The notes under the pieces were generated by a model. The model had not been told where the DNA came from and did not search any database. It was given only the letters and a program-made list of their open reading frames with translations. This document shows, piece by piece, positions 1 through 6,342 of a stretch of DNA of 8,207 bases. The stretch covers positions 1 to 8,207 of the forward strand of contig JAFDTZ010000100.1 of NCBI GenBank assembly GCA_019594305.1, given 5' to 3'. Numbering within the stretch: the stretch's first letter is position 1; each line of letters starts with the position of its first letter. The position numbers were made by a program, and so were the translations under genes. Source of the DNA: Thermoplasmata archaeon (lineage in GTDB: Archaea; Thermoplasmatota; Thermoplasmata; Halarchaeoplasmatales; Halarchaeoplasmataceae).

Positions 1-3000
1 ACCTACGGAGGTCACCTCGAATCCATGAGCAAAACTTTCTGGATAGGAGAAGAAAGATTTTACGTGCATTTCCGGACCGTTGACTCTCTGGATAGTGTAA
101 TGGAAGGTGCGGTCGTCTCGGTGTATACCGAATTGGGCGTGTATGTCAGAGGTAACCTTACCGACCACCAAGGTGTGACCAACATAAGCATAAGCGCCGG
201 TACGTACATGATACGCGTATACTGGCAGGACGTGGTGGTAAACGAAACGGCCTATCAGGTCACAGGCGATGTGTCATACGACGATCCAGTGGTGATTATG
301 TGTTCGGTCTACAATCCCATCTACAAGGTCGTAGATGTGGGTAACCAACCCATCAGGAGTGCGAATATATATATGGGCCATCCGAACGGCACCCTTCTTA
401 GGCTGATAACCGACGACGAGGGCTGTGCCTATACGGAACAGATGGCCGGAGGTTACTACACCCTCAGGACGGAATGGCTGGGTCGGGAAGTGCATTATAC
501 CGATCATGACCTCGATTTCAACGGTGAATATGTGATAGAGGCAAATGTGTTCTATCTCGATATAACAACGATAGACACCGAAGGTTATGTAGTTCCCGAG
601 GTTCATGTGTCCGTAAGATTCAACGATACCGGTCGTATAGCCGACGCAAAGCTAACGGATATAAACGGGGAACTTACAGTCAGACTGCCTGGGACACAGC
701 AGGGCTTCGGCTACGACATGATATTCCAGTGGAGAGGCGTGGAGGTGGGCCGCGCCCAAGACGAATACCTTGTGGAAAACCGTTCCATAATCGTTACACT
801 GGAAATATATTACGTCGTATTCGAGACGGTTGACTCTTTAAATCTACCCCTGGAAAATACAAGATTACTGGCCTACAACGTAGAAACCGGTACGCTGGCG
901 AACTCGGGGGTTACTGATGAGTTCGGTAGGCTACCTATGAGATTGCCCGTGGGACCGCACAATATGGTAGCTTATTGGCGTGGGATACATGTGGCCGAGG
1001 AGGTCGTGGACGTACCCGGTACGGTGGACGTCATCGTGATCGAATGTGAGGTTTATCACGTGGACTTCCTGACCGTGGACAGCCAAGGTGAACCGCTTTC
1101 TAACGCCAGGATCACGGTTTCCCATGTAAACGTCGGTGTTTTGACCAGTGGTGTTACGGATGAAAACGGGATGGTTTCCATGCGGCTACCCGGCGCGCTT
1201 CTGGATATAGAGGTATACTGGAAAGATGCGATGGTATTTTCTGATAGTATCACTATAAACGCCAACGAAGAGATAGTGCTTGTTTGTTCCGTGTACTATC
1301 TACAGGTATATGTTATCGACGACCTTGAACTCGAACTAGAGAACGCACTCGTTGAGATATACCGTGGCGACAGTTTATTGGAGAGTCAAAGAACGGATGA
1401 TGACGGCTCGACACCAGAGATGCGTCTTCCCGGCATCGAGATGGAGGTCCGCGTTTACTGGAAGAGTGTAGAGGTCTATAGTGATACCATACTTCTGGAA
1501 GAAGACACTATCGAAACCTTGCAAGTCGCAGTGTACCACATAACCTTCCTGGTGGAGGATGACCTGGGCGAGGCACTCGGCGACGCCGGGTTGAACGTAT
1601 TCCACGGAAAAGAACTGTTACACTCGGATGTTACCAACGCTCAGGGTGAGAGCCGGGGAAGAATACCCGGTGCGATGAATCGTGTCACGGTAGAATGGAA
1701 GAATGTTGTTGTGTACGACAGCGAGATAAACTTCCATTATTCGGGTTTGGTGGTGATAGAGGTGCAAGATGTCTATCACGTAACATTCCGTGTGGCTGAT
1801 TCGCGTAACATACCCGTAGAGATGGCCTCGGTTCAATTCTTTGTGGACGAACACCGGTTCGACAGCGGTATCACCACCGAAGACGGCATGATAAGTGTAA
1901 GGGTACCGACACCCGTAGGAGAGCCCGGGGATATACGCATAATAATCCGATGGAGAGATGTACTGGTATACGACGAGGTGATAACCGTTGAGGCACATGC
2001 CTTAGAGGATTCGCCCATTGCCCTTGATACCGGGGTTTATTATGTGGATTACACGGTACTGGACCAGCGCAGGGCGGCGGTGGAGAACGCCAAGGTCATC
2101 GGCACCCACGGTGAGCTGCCCCAAGACAGGAATATAATAACGGATAGGTTCACCGATGAAGAGGGGTACATATTGTTCAGGCTCCCGAGAGGGGCTAACC
2201 TGCTCACGGTACACTGGAAGGATATTGTCGTACGCACGGATTCCTTGGAGCTTACGGAAGATATTGAGATAGAGGCCGATGCGGACATATACTATATCTC
2301 CGTAAACGTGTTCGATGACAGGGGCATACCCCTGGAGTCCGCCCATGTGCGCCTAAACTACGTCGATACCCCCAGATTATACCAGTCGAACTATACCGAT
2401 ACGTCGGGACATCTGGAGATAAGGATTCCTGCGGCTTCTTGGGACATCGAGATAAATTGGTTGAAAACGTTGGTACATGAAGGTAGTATCGATGTAACTT
2501 CCGATGAAGGCAGTTGGAACATCCAACTCGATGCACAGGTCTATTATCTAACAGTCAGGATAGAGGACCGAAGGGGAGATCCCCTGGACGATGTTCACTT
2601 AAAAATATCCGCCGGTGACATGGTATGGACGGGATATACCGAAGAAGGCCAATACATATTCAGGCTGCCGGCAAGAGGTGATTACGAACTGAAGGCCAGC
2701 CTGCGGACCACCTATCTGCTTACAAACGTGGATATAGTGGAAGGTCGGCAAATTACATTGACCGGGGAAAGCAGCGAATCCGTCGAGTTCGGAGATTATC
2801 CCACACCCATCTACAGAACGAATCTCTTCTTACTGATCCTGTTACTACTGGTAATGATCTTCATCCTATTCATGGCGTATTCTCGTGCAGGTAGTACTGT
2901 TGTGTACGATGAAGATTACGAAGAAGCAGAAGACGAAGAAGCAGAAGACGAAGAAGCAGAAGACGAAGAAGCAGAAGAGGCAGAAGACGAAGAGGATCGT

Positions 3001-3003
3001 TAA
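1..3003 (+). CDS. Giant repeat-containing surface protein, membrane-anchored (5'-partial)
   Basis: The frame is open from base 1 to the TAA at 3001-3003. The first ATG is at 25, giving 992 residues, numbered from there below. I favour a 5'-partial gene: that N-terminus has no signal peptide, and the residues before the first complete repeat resemble the end of a preceding repeat. A GGAGGT at 7-12 lies 12 bases before the ATG, so a true start there is not excluded. Residues 12-916 hold eleven units of 77-88 residues, each starting with an aromatic pair (YY, YH or FY) and carrying a TDENG-like turn, an RLPG-like strand and, in units 1-10, a central W[K/R/L/Q]xxxV motif. This pattern resembles carboxypeptidase-regulatory/CnaB-type beta-sandwich domains. 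A hydrophobic helix spans about 934-952, followed by a roughly 35-residue Glu/Asp tail. Seven N-x-S/T sites fit an extracellular glycoprotein. The likely role is structural or adhesive at the cell surface, but the specific function is unknown. Confidence 0.85.
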   Translation, partial: TYGGHLESMSKTFWIGEERFYVHFRTVDSLDSVMEGAVVSVYTELGVYVRGNLTDHQGVTNISISAGTYMIRVYWQDVVVNETAYQVTGDVSYDDPVVIMCSVYNPIYKVVDVGNQPIRSANIYMGHPNGTLLRLITDDEGCAYTEQMAGGYYTLRTEWLGREVHYTDHDLDFNGEYVIEANVFYLDITTIDTEGYVVPEVHVSVRFNDTGRIADAKLTDINGELTVRLPGTQQGFGYDMIFQWRGVEVGRAQDEYLVENRSIIVTLEIYYVVFETVDSLNLPLENTRLLAYNVETGTLANSGVTDEFGRLPMRLPVGPHNMVAYWRGIHVAEEVVDVPGTVDVIVIECEVYHVDFLTVDSQGEPLSNARITVSHVNVGVLTSGVTDENGMVSMRLPGALLDIEVYWKDAMVFSDSITINANEEIVLVCSVYYLQVYVIDDLELELENALVEIYRGDSLLESQRTDDDGSTPEMRLPGIEMEVRVYWKSVEVYSDTILLEEDTIETLQVAVYHITFLVEDDLGEALGDAGLNVFHGKELLHSDVTNAQGESRGRIPGAMNRVTVEWKNVVVYDSEINFHYSGLVVIEVQDVYHVTFRVADSRNIPVEMASVQFFVDEHRFDSGITTEDGMISVRVPTPVGEPGDIRIIIRWRDVLVYDEVITVEAHALEDSPIALDTGVYYVDYTVLDQRRAAVENAKVIGTHGELPQDRNIITDRFTDEEGYILFRLPRGANLLTVHWKDIVVRTDSLELTEDIEIEADADIYYISVNVFDDRGIPLESAHVRLNYVDTPRLYQSNYTDTSGHLEIRIPAASWDIEINWLKTLVHEGSIDVTSDEGSWNIQLDAQVYYLTVRIEDRRGDPLDDVHLKISAGDMVWTGYTEEGQYIFRLPARGDYELKASLRTTYLLTNVDIVEGRQITLTGESSESVEFGDYPTPIYRTNLFLLILLLLVMIFILFMAYSRAGSTVVYDEDYEEAEDEEAEDEEAEDEEAEEAEDEEDR
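58..2772 (+). repeat. Eleven tandem protein repeats of about 80 residues (Ig/CnaB-like)
   Basis: The unit boundaries I read start at bases 58, 310, 550, 808, 1054, 1294, 1534, 1774, 2038, 2290 and 2542, giving lengths of 84, 80, 86, 82, 80, 80, 80, 88, 84, 84 and about 77 residues. The repeats are diverged in DNA but share a protein pattern: aromatic pair, xVxxxTVDS-like strand, [P/L]LENAxV, T[D/N]xxG, RLPG, [V/E]W[K/R]xVxV, and a closing hydrophobic strand that leads into the next aromatic pair. The eleventh unit lacks the central tryptophan (it reads KASLRTTYL at that place) and runs into the membrane anchor. Fold assignment is inferred from the motif pattern only. Confidence 0.85.
2920..2979 (+). 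repeat. 15-bp tandem repeat encoding EEAED acidic tail
   Basis: Four consecutive 15-base units (gaagaagcagaagac) start at 2920, 2935, 2950 and 2965. The fourth differs in its last base, and a degenerate partial unit follows before the stop codon. Because the unit is a multiple of three, gain or loss of copies would lengthen or shorten the acidic cytoplasmic tail without a frameshift. The near-perfect identity of the copies suggests slippage-driven expansion. Confidence 0.9.
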
Positions 3004-3018
3004 GAAGAAACTCGGGCA

Positions 3019-3037
3019 GCCGGAGGTTTTCCCCGGC
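3019..3037 (+). terminator. GC-rich hairpin just after the surface-protein gene
   Basis: Bases 3019-3025 (GCCGG, bulged A, then GG to 3026) can pair with CCCCGGC at 3031-3037 around a TTTT loop. Outer arms GGGCAG (3014-3019) and CTGCCC (3049-3054) could form an alternative or extended stem. It begins 15 bases after the stop codon, which fits a 3'-end structure, but no strong T-tract follows, so termination is only one reading. It could instead be a 3'-end stabilising hairpin. Confidence 0.35.
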
Positions 3038-3135
3038 CTTCCTGAATACTGCCCTGCCGACCACAACCGCCCACTGATATATCCGTGTAGAATACTCGAT
3101 GGTAACGTGACGTAACTAATGTAAGCTGATATTCC

Positions 3136-3153
3136 CGAAAAGATTAAGTTGAT
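3136..3153 (+). promoter_or_regulatory. Possible promoter of the membrane-protein/regulator pair
   Basis: An A-rich, purine-led stretch (cgaaaagattaag at about 3136-3148) sits about 35-45 bases before the ATG at 3183 and could serve as BRE plus a weak TATA element. A small palindrome, ACGTGACGT at 3105-3113, lies further upstream. The intergenic region 3004-3182 contains no other coding signal that I could see. The match to an archaeal TATA consensus is poor, so this is tentative. Confidence 0.25.
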
Positions 3154-3182
3154 ACAAACACTCCGGTTTTTCGGTGTACTAT

Positions 3183-3458
3183 ATGCAAACAAGTCTGATC
3201 TACAACATCAGTTTCGCCGTACTTACTATACTGGCTTTCGCGCTCTCTATCATATCTCTACTGGCCTACTCAAGATCTAAAAAAGGAAAATTGTTGATCG
3301 TGTCTATCGCGTTCATACTGTTTTTCGTTAAGGGTTTATGGCTCACGTATTCACTTTTCAATGTACCGAAAGAGAACTGGCACCCGTTTCTGATACCCAT
3401 CGCGATTTTGGACTGTATTATCCTGGTACTACTGTATATCTCGATATTGAAGGGGTAA
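3183..3458 (+). CDS. Small three-helix membrane protein, unknown function
   Basis: The product is 91 residues from the ATG at 3183. An in-frame GTG at 3174 would add three residues, but GGTG at 3173-3176 fits better as a weak ribosome binding site. Hydrophobic helices lie at about residues 8-29, 37-59 and 69-88. The first loop is basic (RSKKGK, 31-36) and so probably cytoplasmic, which predicts an outside N-terminus and an inside C-terminus. There are no catalytic motifs. It ends 4 bases before the winged-helix regulator gene, so the two are almost certainly co-transcribed. Co-occurrence suggests that it senses a membrane state or modulates that regulator, but this is inference. I do not recognise a named family. 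Confidence 0.8.
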   Translation: MQTSLIYNISFAVLTILAFALSIISLLAYSRSKKGKLLIVSIAFILFFVKGLWLTYSLFNVPKENWHPFLIPIAILDCIILVLLYISILKG

Positions 3459-3462
3459 CCCG

Positions 3463-3987
3463 ATGTCGAAACCTGAGTTAGAAGTTGGAAACAGGAAAAA
3501 TATATACAAACTTATCGAGGAATATCCAGGATTGCATATGAGGGAGATAAGCAGGAGAACAGATCTCGCTATGAATCTAGTTAGATATCATCTCGACCAA
3601 TTGAAGAGATATGAGATGGTGGAGGTGATAGAGGAAAATGAATATAAAAGGTACTTTCCGAAAGAGGGGGGAAGAAGGGTCGACTACAGCGATAAAAGAT
3701 ACTTGGCGTTGTTAAGGCAGGAGATACCTCTCTCGGTGGTACTCTATCTCTTGAATAAGGGAAAGGCGGTATCTCATAGTGATATAAAAGATGAACTAGA
3801 TATCGCGCCATCGACACTTTCGTATCATCTGAAAAAGATGGAAAAAAAGGAACTTCTGGAGAAGGTGGGTAGAAAATATCGGTTAAGGGAGCCTAAAGTT
3901 ATCTCCAACTTGTTGGTCAAGTACGAACCACCCAAGGACATAATCGACAATTTCATAGACCTATGGGAATCACTGTCCTTGAGTTAA
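3463..3987 (+). CDS. Transcriptional regulator with two tandem winged helix-turn-helix domains
   Basis: The product has 174 residues and a start ATG preceded by AGGGGT at 3451-3456. Two winged-helix domains are visible. The first is at about residues 8-68, with recognition helix NLVRYHLDQL (38-47) and a wing ending EYKRYFPKE. The second is at about 83-145, with recognition helix STLSYHLKKM (117-126) and wing GRKYRLRE. Both carry the YHLxxL/M signature of archaeal MarR/ArsR-like regulators. The C-terminal 30 residues are helical and could serve dimerisation. There is no ligand-binding or membrane segment, which makes the adjacent three-helix membrane protein a plausible partner. The gene looks more A-rich than its neighbours. 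Targets are unknown; the downstream surface-protein promoter with its palindrome is one candidate. Confidence 0.85.
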   Translation: MSKPELEVGNRKNIYKLIEEYPGLHMREISRRTDLAMNLVRYHLDQLKRYEMVEVIEENEYKRYFPKEGGRRVDYSDKRYLALLRQEIPLSVVLYLLNKGKAVSHSDIKDELDIAPSTLSYHLKKMEKKELLEKVGRKYRLREPKVISNLLVKYEPPKDIIDNFIDLWESLSLS

Positions 3988-4032
3988 TACTAGAAGGAAA
4001 GTGACGGTTTGTTCGAATCCTGTTAAATAAGA

Positions 4033-4069
4033 CTTATAAACCTTAAGGTACCGTATATAGGTAGGTGAT
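4033..4069 (+). promoter_or_regulatory. Promoter, palindrome and SD of the two-repeat surface protein
   Basis: A TATA-like element TTATAAA lies at 4034-4040. The perfect 10-bp palindrome ACCTTAAGGT is at 4040-4049, directly between the TATA box and the expected transcription start near 4060. AGGTGAT at 4063-4069 is an SD four bases before the ATG at 4074, and this decides that start over the in-frame GTG at 4065, which lies inside the SD. A protein bound at the palindrome would obstruct initiation. Confidence 0.6.
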
Positions 4070-4073
4070 AAAA

Positions 4074-5081
4074 ATGGAAAAAAAGAACGTGAAGAAATCC
4101 GTGATCGTAGTACTCCTCTCTATTTGCCTGATATTAGGGTATTCAATGATACCGACTGCTTCAGCAATTCCAATAGATGGTGCAGAGGAGTTTATCGGTT
4201 ACGCGGAAGACGCTGCCTCATATAGGGGGCCGACCTTCCTGTTCGTCGAAGGATATGAATCTTGGGCGGCACTAGTTGTTAACGCTGGAGATCCCGCAGG
4301 CGTGGACGCAGTAACGGTTACCTTCGAAAACGGTGTACTAAGGATAGAAGCTACCGACAGCAACTCAACCAACCATGCGACGATACTTATAAACAAAGCT
4401 TTCGCCGACGAGTATCTCGACGATGCAGAAGGAAATTTGGACATATCCGTAAGCGATGCGGTGAATTACAAGGGTATGGACAACTCGAATGCCAGTGCGG
4501 GTTACACCGCGGTTTACGTGTTCCATATCCAACATTTCAGTACGCAGTGGATAGAGATGACAGCAGTTTCTCCACCCAACGATTTCGATCCTCCTGTAGA
4601 TGGAGCCGGGGCATACATTAACGAAGCAGAGAATGCCGCCGCACACGGTGCTTCCACTTTCCTAAAAGTAGAAGGATACGAGCCATGGGCAGCCCTGGTA
4701 GTAAATGCGGGAGACCCGAGAGGTGTAGACGCTGTAACGGTTACCTTCAAAGACGGCGTGCTCAGGATAGAAGCTACCGACAGCAACTCAACCAATCATG
4801 TAACGATACTTATAAACAAGGCTTTCGCCGACAGGCATCTCGACGATGCGGAAGGAAATTTGGACATATCCATAAGTGATGCGGTGAATTACGAAGGTTT
4901 GGAAAACTCGAATGCCAGTGCGGGTCACGCCGCGGTGTACGTATTCCACATCGAACATTTCAGTACACAGTGGATCGAGATAACGGGAGAGGACGACAGC
5001 ATGCCACATCCGGGTATATTAGTGACTATGGCCGCCATGGTAACTGCTGCGATATTCCACTATAAACGAAGAAAAAGATAA
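4074..5081 (+). CDS. Secreted two-repeat surface protein with C-terminal anchor/sorting-like signal
   Basis: The product has 335 residues from the ATG at 4074. The N-terminus is a classical signal peptide: a lysine-rich start (MEKKNVKKS), a hydrophobic core, and TASA at 28-31 as the probable cleavage site. The mature protein is two copies of a 141-residue unit, beginning near residues 34 and 175. Each has a VEGYE.WAALVVNAGDP segment, an xLRIEATDSNSTNH strand, an INKAFAD turn and a closing VYVFHI.HFSTQWIE strand. Both copies keep two N-x-S/T sites (NST and NAS). The C-terminus is tripartite: HPG at 312-314, a short hydrophobic stretch 315-330, and KRRKR at the end. This layout recalls archaeosortase-type PGF-CTERM signals but has PGI rather than PGF. 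It is probably an S-layer-associated or adhesive cell-surface protein; no enzyme motif was seen. Its function is unknown. Confidence 0.85.
   Translation: MEKKNVKKSVIVVLLSICLILGYSMIPTASAIPIDGAEEFIGYAEDAASYRGPTFLFVEGYESWAALVVNAGDPAGVDAVTVTFENGVLRIEATDSNSTNHATILINKAFADEYLDDAEGNLDISVSDAVNYKGMDNSNASAGYTAVYVFHIQHFSTQWIEMTAVSPPNDFDPPVDGAGAYINEAENAAAHGASTFLKVEGYEPWAALVVNAGDPRGVDAVTVTFKDGVLRIEATDSNSTNHVTILINKAFADRHLDDAEGNLDISISDAVNYEGLENSNASAGHAAVYVFHIEHFSTQWIEITGEDDSMPHPGILVTMAAMVTAAIFHYKRRKR
4173..4985 (+). repeat. Internal tandem duplication, 423-bp offset
   Basis: Two copies of a coding unit are separated by exactly 423 bases (141 codons). The segment 4341-4372 is identical to 4764-4795, and high similarity continues to about 4560/4983. 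In contrast, 4266-4310 and 4689-4733 encode nearly the same residues but differ at most third codon positions. The linker between the copies is a short proline-rich stretch (SPPNDFDPP). Confidence 0.9.
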
Positions 5082-5105
5082 AAAACCCCTTCCTTTTTTT
5101 ATTTT
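5080..5105. terminator. Oligo-T tract in convergent intergenic region
   Basis: TTTTTTTATTTT at 5094-5105 follows the surface-protein stop codon by about 12 bases, fitting archaeal U-tract termination on the plus strand. The A6 run at 5080-5085 is a T6 run on the minus strand and could stop transcripts from the convergent sfsA gene, which ends at 5122. The two runs could also pair as an A/T stem around CCCCTTCC. Confidence 0.55.
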
Positions 5106-5121
5106 GTAATTACGTAGGTTA

Positions 5122-5811
5122 TCAACAAATTGGTATCTTACCCTTGTAAAACAATTTATGTTCTTTGTACATAAACCCCAGAGGATAGACCTCCACCCCT
5201 ACTTCCAGGGCTTTACGGAAGGCAGCTGCAAAGTCGGGGTCCCTTTCCTCGTAGGGCGAAAAACAAACTGCATCAGAGCGGAAAATCAGTATCAACAAGC
5301 CTGCACGTTTGCCGCTCTCAACGGCTTTTATCAATTCCCGTACATGCCGGGTTCCCCGGGTTGTAGGCGCATCCGGGAACAGTGCCTTGCCGTCCATGGC
5401 GAGGGTGCAACCTTTGACTTCAACCCAGAGTACGCCTTCCTGTTCATTATAAAAATCGATCCTGCTGGCGCCAAGTTTCTTCTCCCCCTGCCATCCTTCT
5501 GTAATACCGAAAGGATTTACCGTTTCGCTTTCCAGAGCCCAGCGGGCTATCTGAGGATGGAAGCCGGAGTTCACCAGCACCCACTCGTTGTGGTATTTTG
5601 CGGCTACCAGATCCCACGCGGTTTTTCGGTTCGGGTCACGGGCCTTTGACAGCATAACTTCACTACCGGGATACAGCAATTCTTCCAGTCTACCCGGGTC
5701 CCTTACATGCACCTTTTCGTTTTCACCGTTTACATCCACTATACCCAGAAAACGATTCTTTCGCTCTAAAAAGATCCCCTCCTTATCATACGGGATATCA
5801 AAAACCTTCAC
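5122..5811 (-). CDS. sfsA: SfsA family protein (sugar fermentation stimulation protein homologue)
   Basis: The protein has about 229 residues, close to E. coli SfsA (234). SfsA proteins have an OB-fold-like N-terminal part and a PD-(D/E)xK nuclease-like domain. In E. coli the protein was described as DNA-binding and linked to sugar-fermentation genes; its archaeal role is not established. Visible signatures, numbered from the TTG start, are HVRDPGRLEELL (37-48), RIDF with D121, WVEVKG with E133 and K135 as putative metal-site residues, and the strongly conserved FPDAPTTRGTRHVREL (147-162). All putative active-site residues are present. The start is uncertain. The TTG at 5817 abuts the regulator's TGA stop (TGATTG), while the GTG at 5811 has GAGATGAT five bases upstream and gives a family-like N-terminus (MKVFDIPYDKEG). 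I prefer the GTG. It is cotranscribed after the Lrp-type gene. Confidence 0.92.
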   Translation of the reverse strand: MKVFDIPYDKEGIFLERKNRFLGIVDVNGENEKVHVRDPGRLEELLYPGSEVMLSKARDPNRKTAWDLVAAKYHNEWVLVNSGFHPQIARWALESETVNPFGITEGWQGEKKLGASRIDFYNEQEGVLWVEVKGCTLAMDGKALFPDAPTTRGTRHVRELIKAVESGKRAGLLILIFRSDAVCFSPYEERDPDFAAAFRKALEVGVEVYPLGFMYKEHKLFYKGKIPIC

Positions 5812-5817
5812 GGACAA

Positions 5818-6249
5818 TCATCTCATCTTCTTCAGTATGATGGCAGGACAGATCCGTTTTACTCCGTGTATCCTGCATATCTTCTCTTCGATCAACCGGC
5901 CAAGCTCAATATCATCTTCGGTCCATATCTCGGCCATTATCATGTGGTCGCCGGTGGACTTCGCCACCCATCGGACTTCTTTCAAGACATCCAATGCTTT
6001 GATGGCATCGAGATAATGCTCCGGTTCGGTGTCGAGACCCAGGAGAGTAACACTCCGATATCCCAGCTTCGCAGGGTCTATATCTATGGTGTATTCCCGG
6101 ATAACGCCTTCGTCCTCCAACCGTTTGATCCTTTTTCGAACTGTACCCTCGCTAACATTCAGCCTTTGGGCGATCTCTGTGAACGGGGTGCGTGCATTGG
6201 ACATAAGTATATCCAGTATTTCCTTGTCCTTTTCGTCTAATTTGGGCAT
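5818..6249 (-). CDS. Lrp/AsnC family transcriptional regulator
   Basis: The product has 143 residues from the ATG at 6249 (reading leftwards). The N-terminal helix-turn-helix starts at LDEKDKEILDIL, with recognition helix SEGTVRKRIKRL (33-44), followed by the usual linker EGVIREYTIDIDPAKLGY. The rest (about 66-140) is a RAM/AsnC ligand-binding and oligomerisation domain with the GDHMIMAEIW strand. Such proteins form dimers to octamers and respond to amino acids or related metabolites. An in-frame GTG at 6291 would add 14 residues (MQKCIAKVVNKTTN), but the family normally starts just before LDExD, so 6249 is preferred. It diverges from the redox operon across 93 bases and is followed without a gap by sfsA. 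Autoregulation through the palindrome at 6265-6299 is likely for this family but not shown. Confidence 0.92.
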   Translation of the reverse strand: MPKLDEKDKEILDILMSNARTPFTEIAQRLNVSEGTVRKRIKRLEDEGVIREYTIDIDPAKLGYRSVTLLGLDTEPEHYLDAIKALDVLKEVRWVAKSTGDHMIMAEIWTEDDIELGRLIEEKICRIHGVKRICPAIILKKMR

Positions 6250-6264
6250 GTTCGTAGTTTTATT

Positions 6265-6299
6265 TACGACTTTCGCAATACATTTTTGCACAAATCGTA
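6265..6299. promoter_or_regulatory. Imperfect 35-bp palindrome between divergent genes (candidate Lrp operator)
   Basis: The half-site pattern TACGAnTTnnGCAAnA reads inward from 6265, and its counterpart reads in from 6299 on the opposite strand. Twelve of the first sixteen positions agree between the two strands. Additional TTCGTAG copies occur at 6251-6257 and 6317-6323. Lrp-family proteins typically bind such interrupted palindromes near their own promoters. Confidence 0.5.
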
Positions 6300-6305
6300 C
6301 AAAAA

Positions 6306-6342
6306 GGTTATATACTTCGTAGTATTTAAGAGTATTGCTAAA
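6306..6342 (+). promoter_or_regulatory. TATA box of the redox operon; leaderless start
   Basis: TTATATAC at 6308-6315 lies about 31 bases before the ATG at 6343, so transcription should begin within a few bases of the start codon. No Shine-Dalgarno sequence precedes this ATG, unlike every downstream gene of the operon, which is consistent with a leaderless mRNA. Read on the minus strand, the same element (GTATATAACC) could serve the divergent Lrp-type gene. Confidence 0.6.

Noticed and set aside
274..2536. Several open frames of 60-126 codons on the minus strand inside the large surface-protein gene.
   Set aside because: They mirror the codon bias of the plus-strand gene, lack recognisable motifs and promoters, and overlap the repeat region fully.
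2885..3115. A 76-codon plus-strand frame rich in KKQKT.
   Set aside because: It is the shifted reading of the 15-bp acidic-tail repeat; no ribosome binding site or family resemblance.
2866..3192. A leucine/phenylalanine-rich minus-strand frame resembling a membrane protein.
   Set aside because: The apparent hydrophobicity is the antisense reading of GAA-rich repeat codons, not a real membrane helix.
4065..4073. GTG start for the two-repeat surface protein.
   Set aside because: This GTG lies within the AGGTGAT ribosome binding site; the ATG at 4074 is correctly spaced and gives a normal lysine-rich signal-peptide start.
5158..6240. Plus-strand frames of 124-163 codons opposite sfsA and the Lrp-type gene.
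   Set aside because: The minus-strand products match known families along their whole length; the opposite frames show no motif or start signal.
6286..6342. N-terminal extension of the flavin-reductase-like gene to an ATG-like start at 6286.
   Set aside because: It would translate through the TATA box and operator, and the family starts with MxPKALxKISYG, matching the ATG at 6343.
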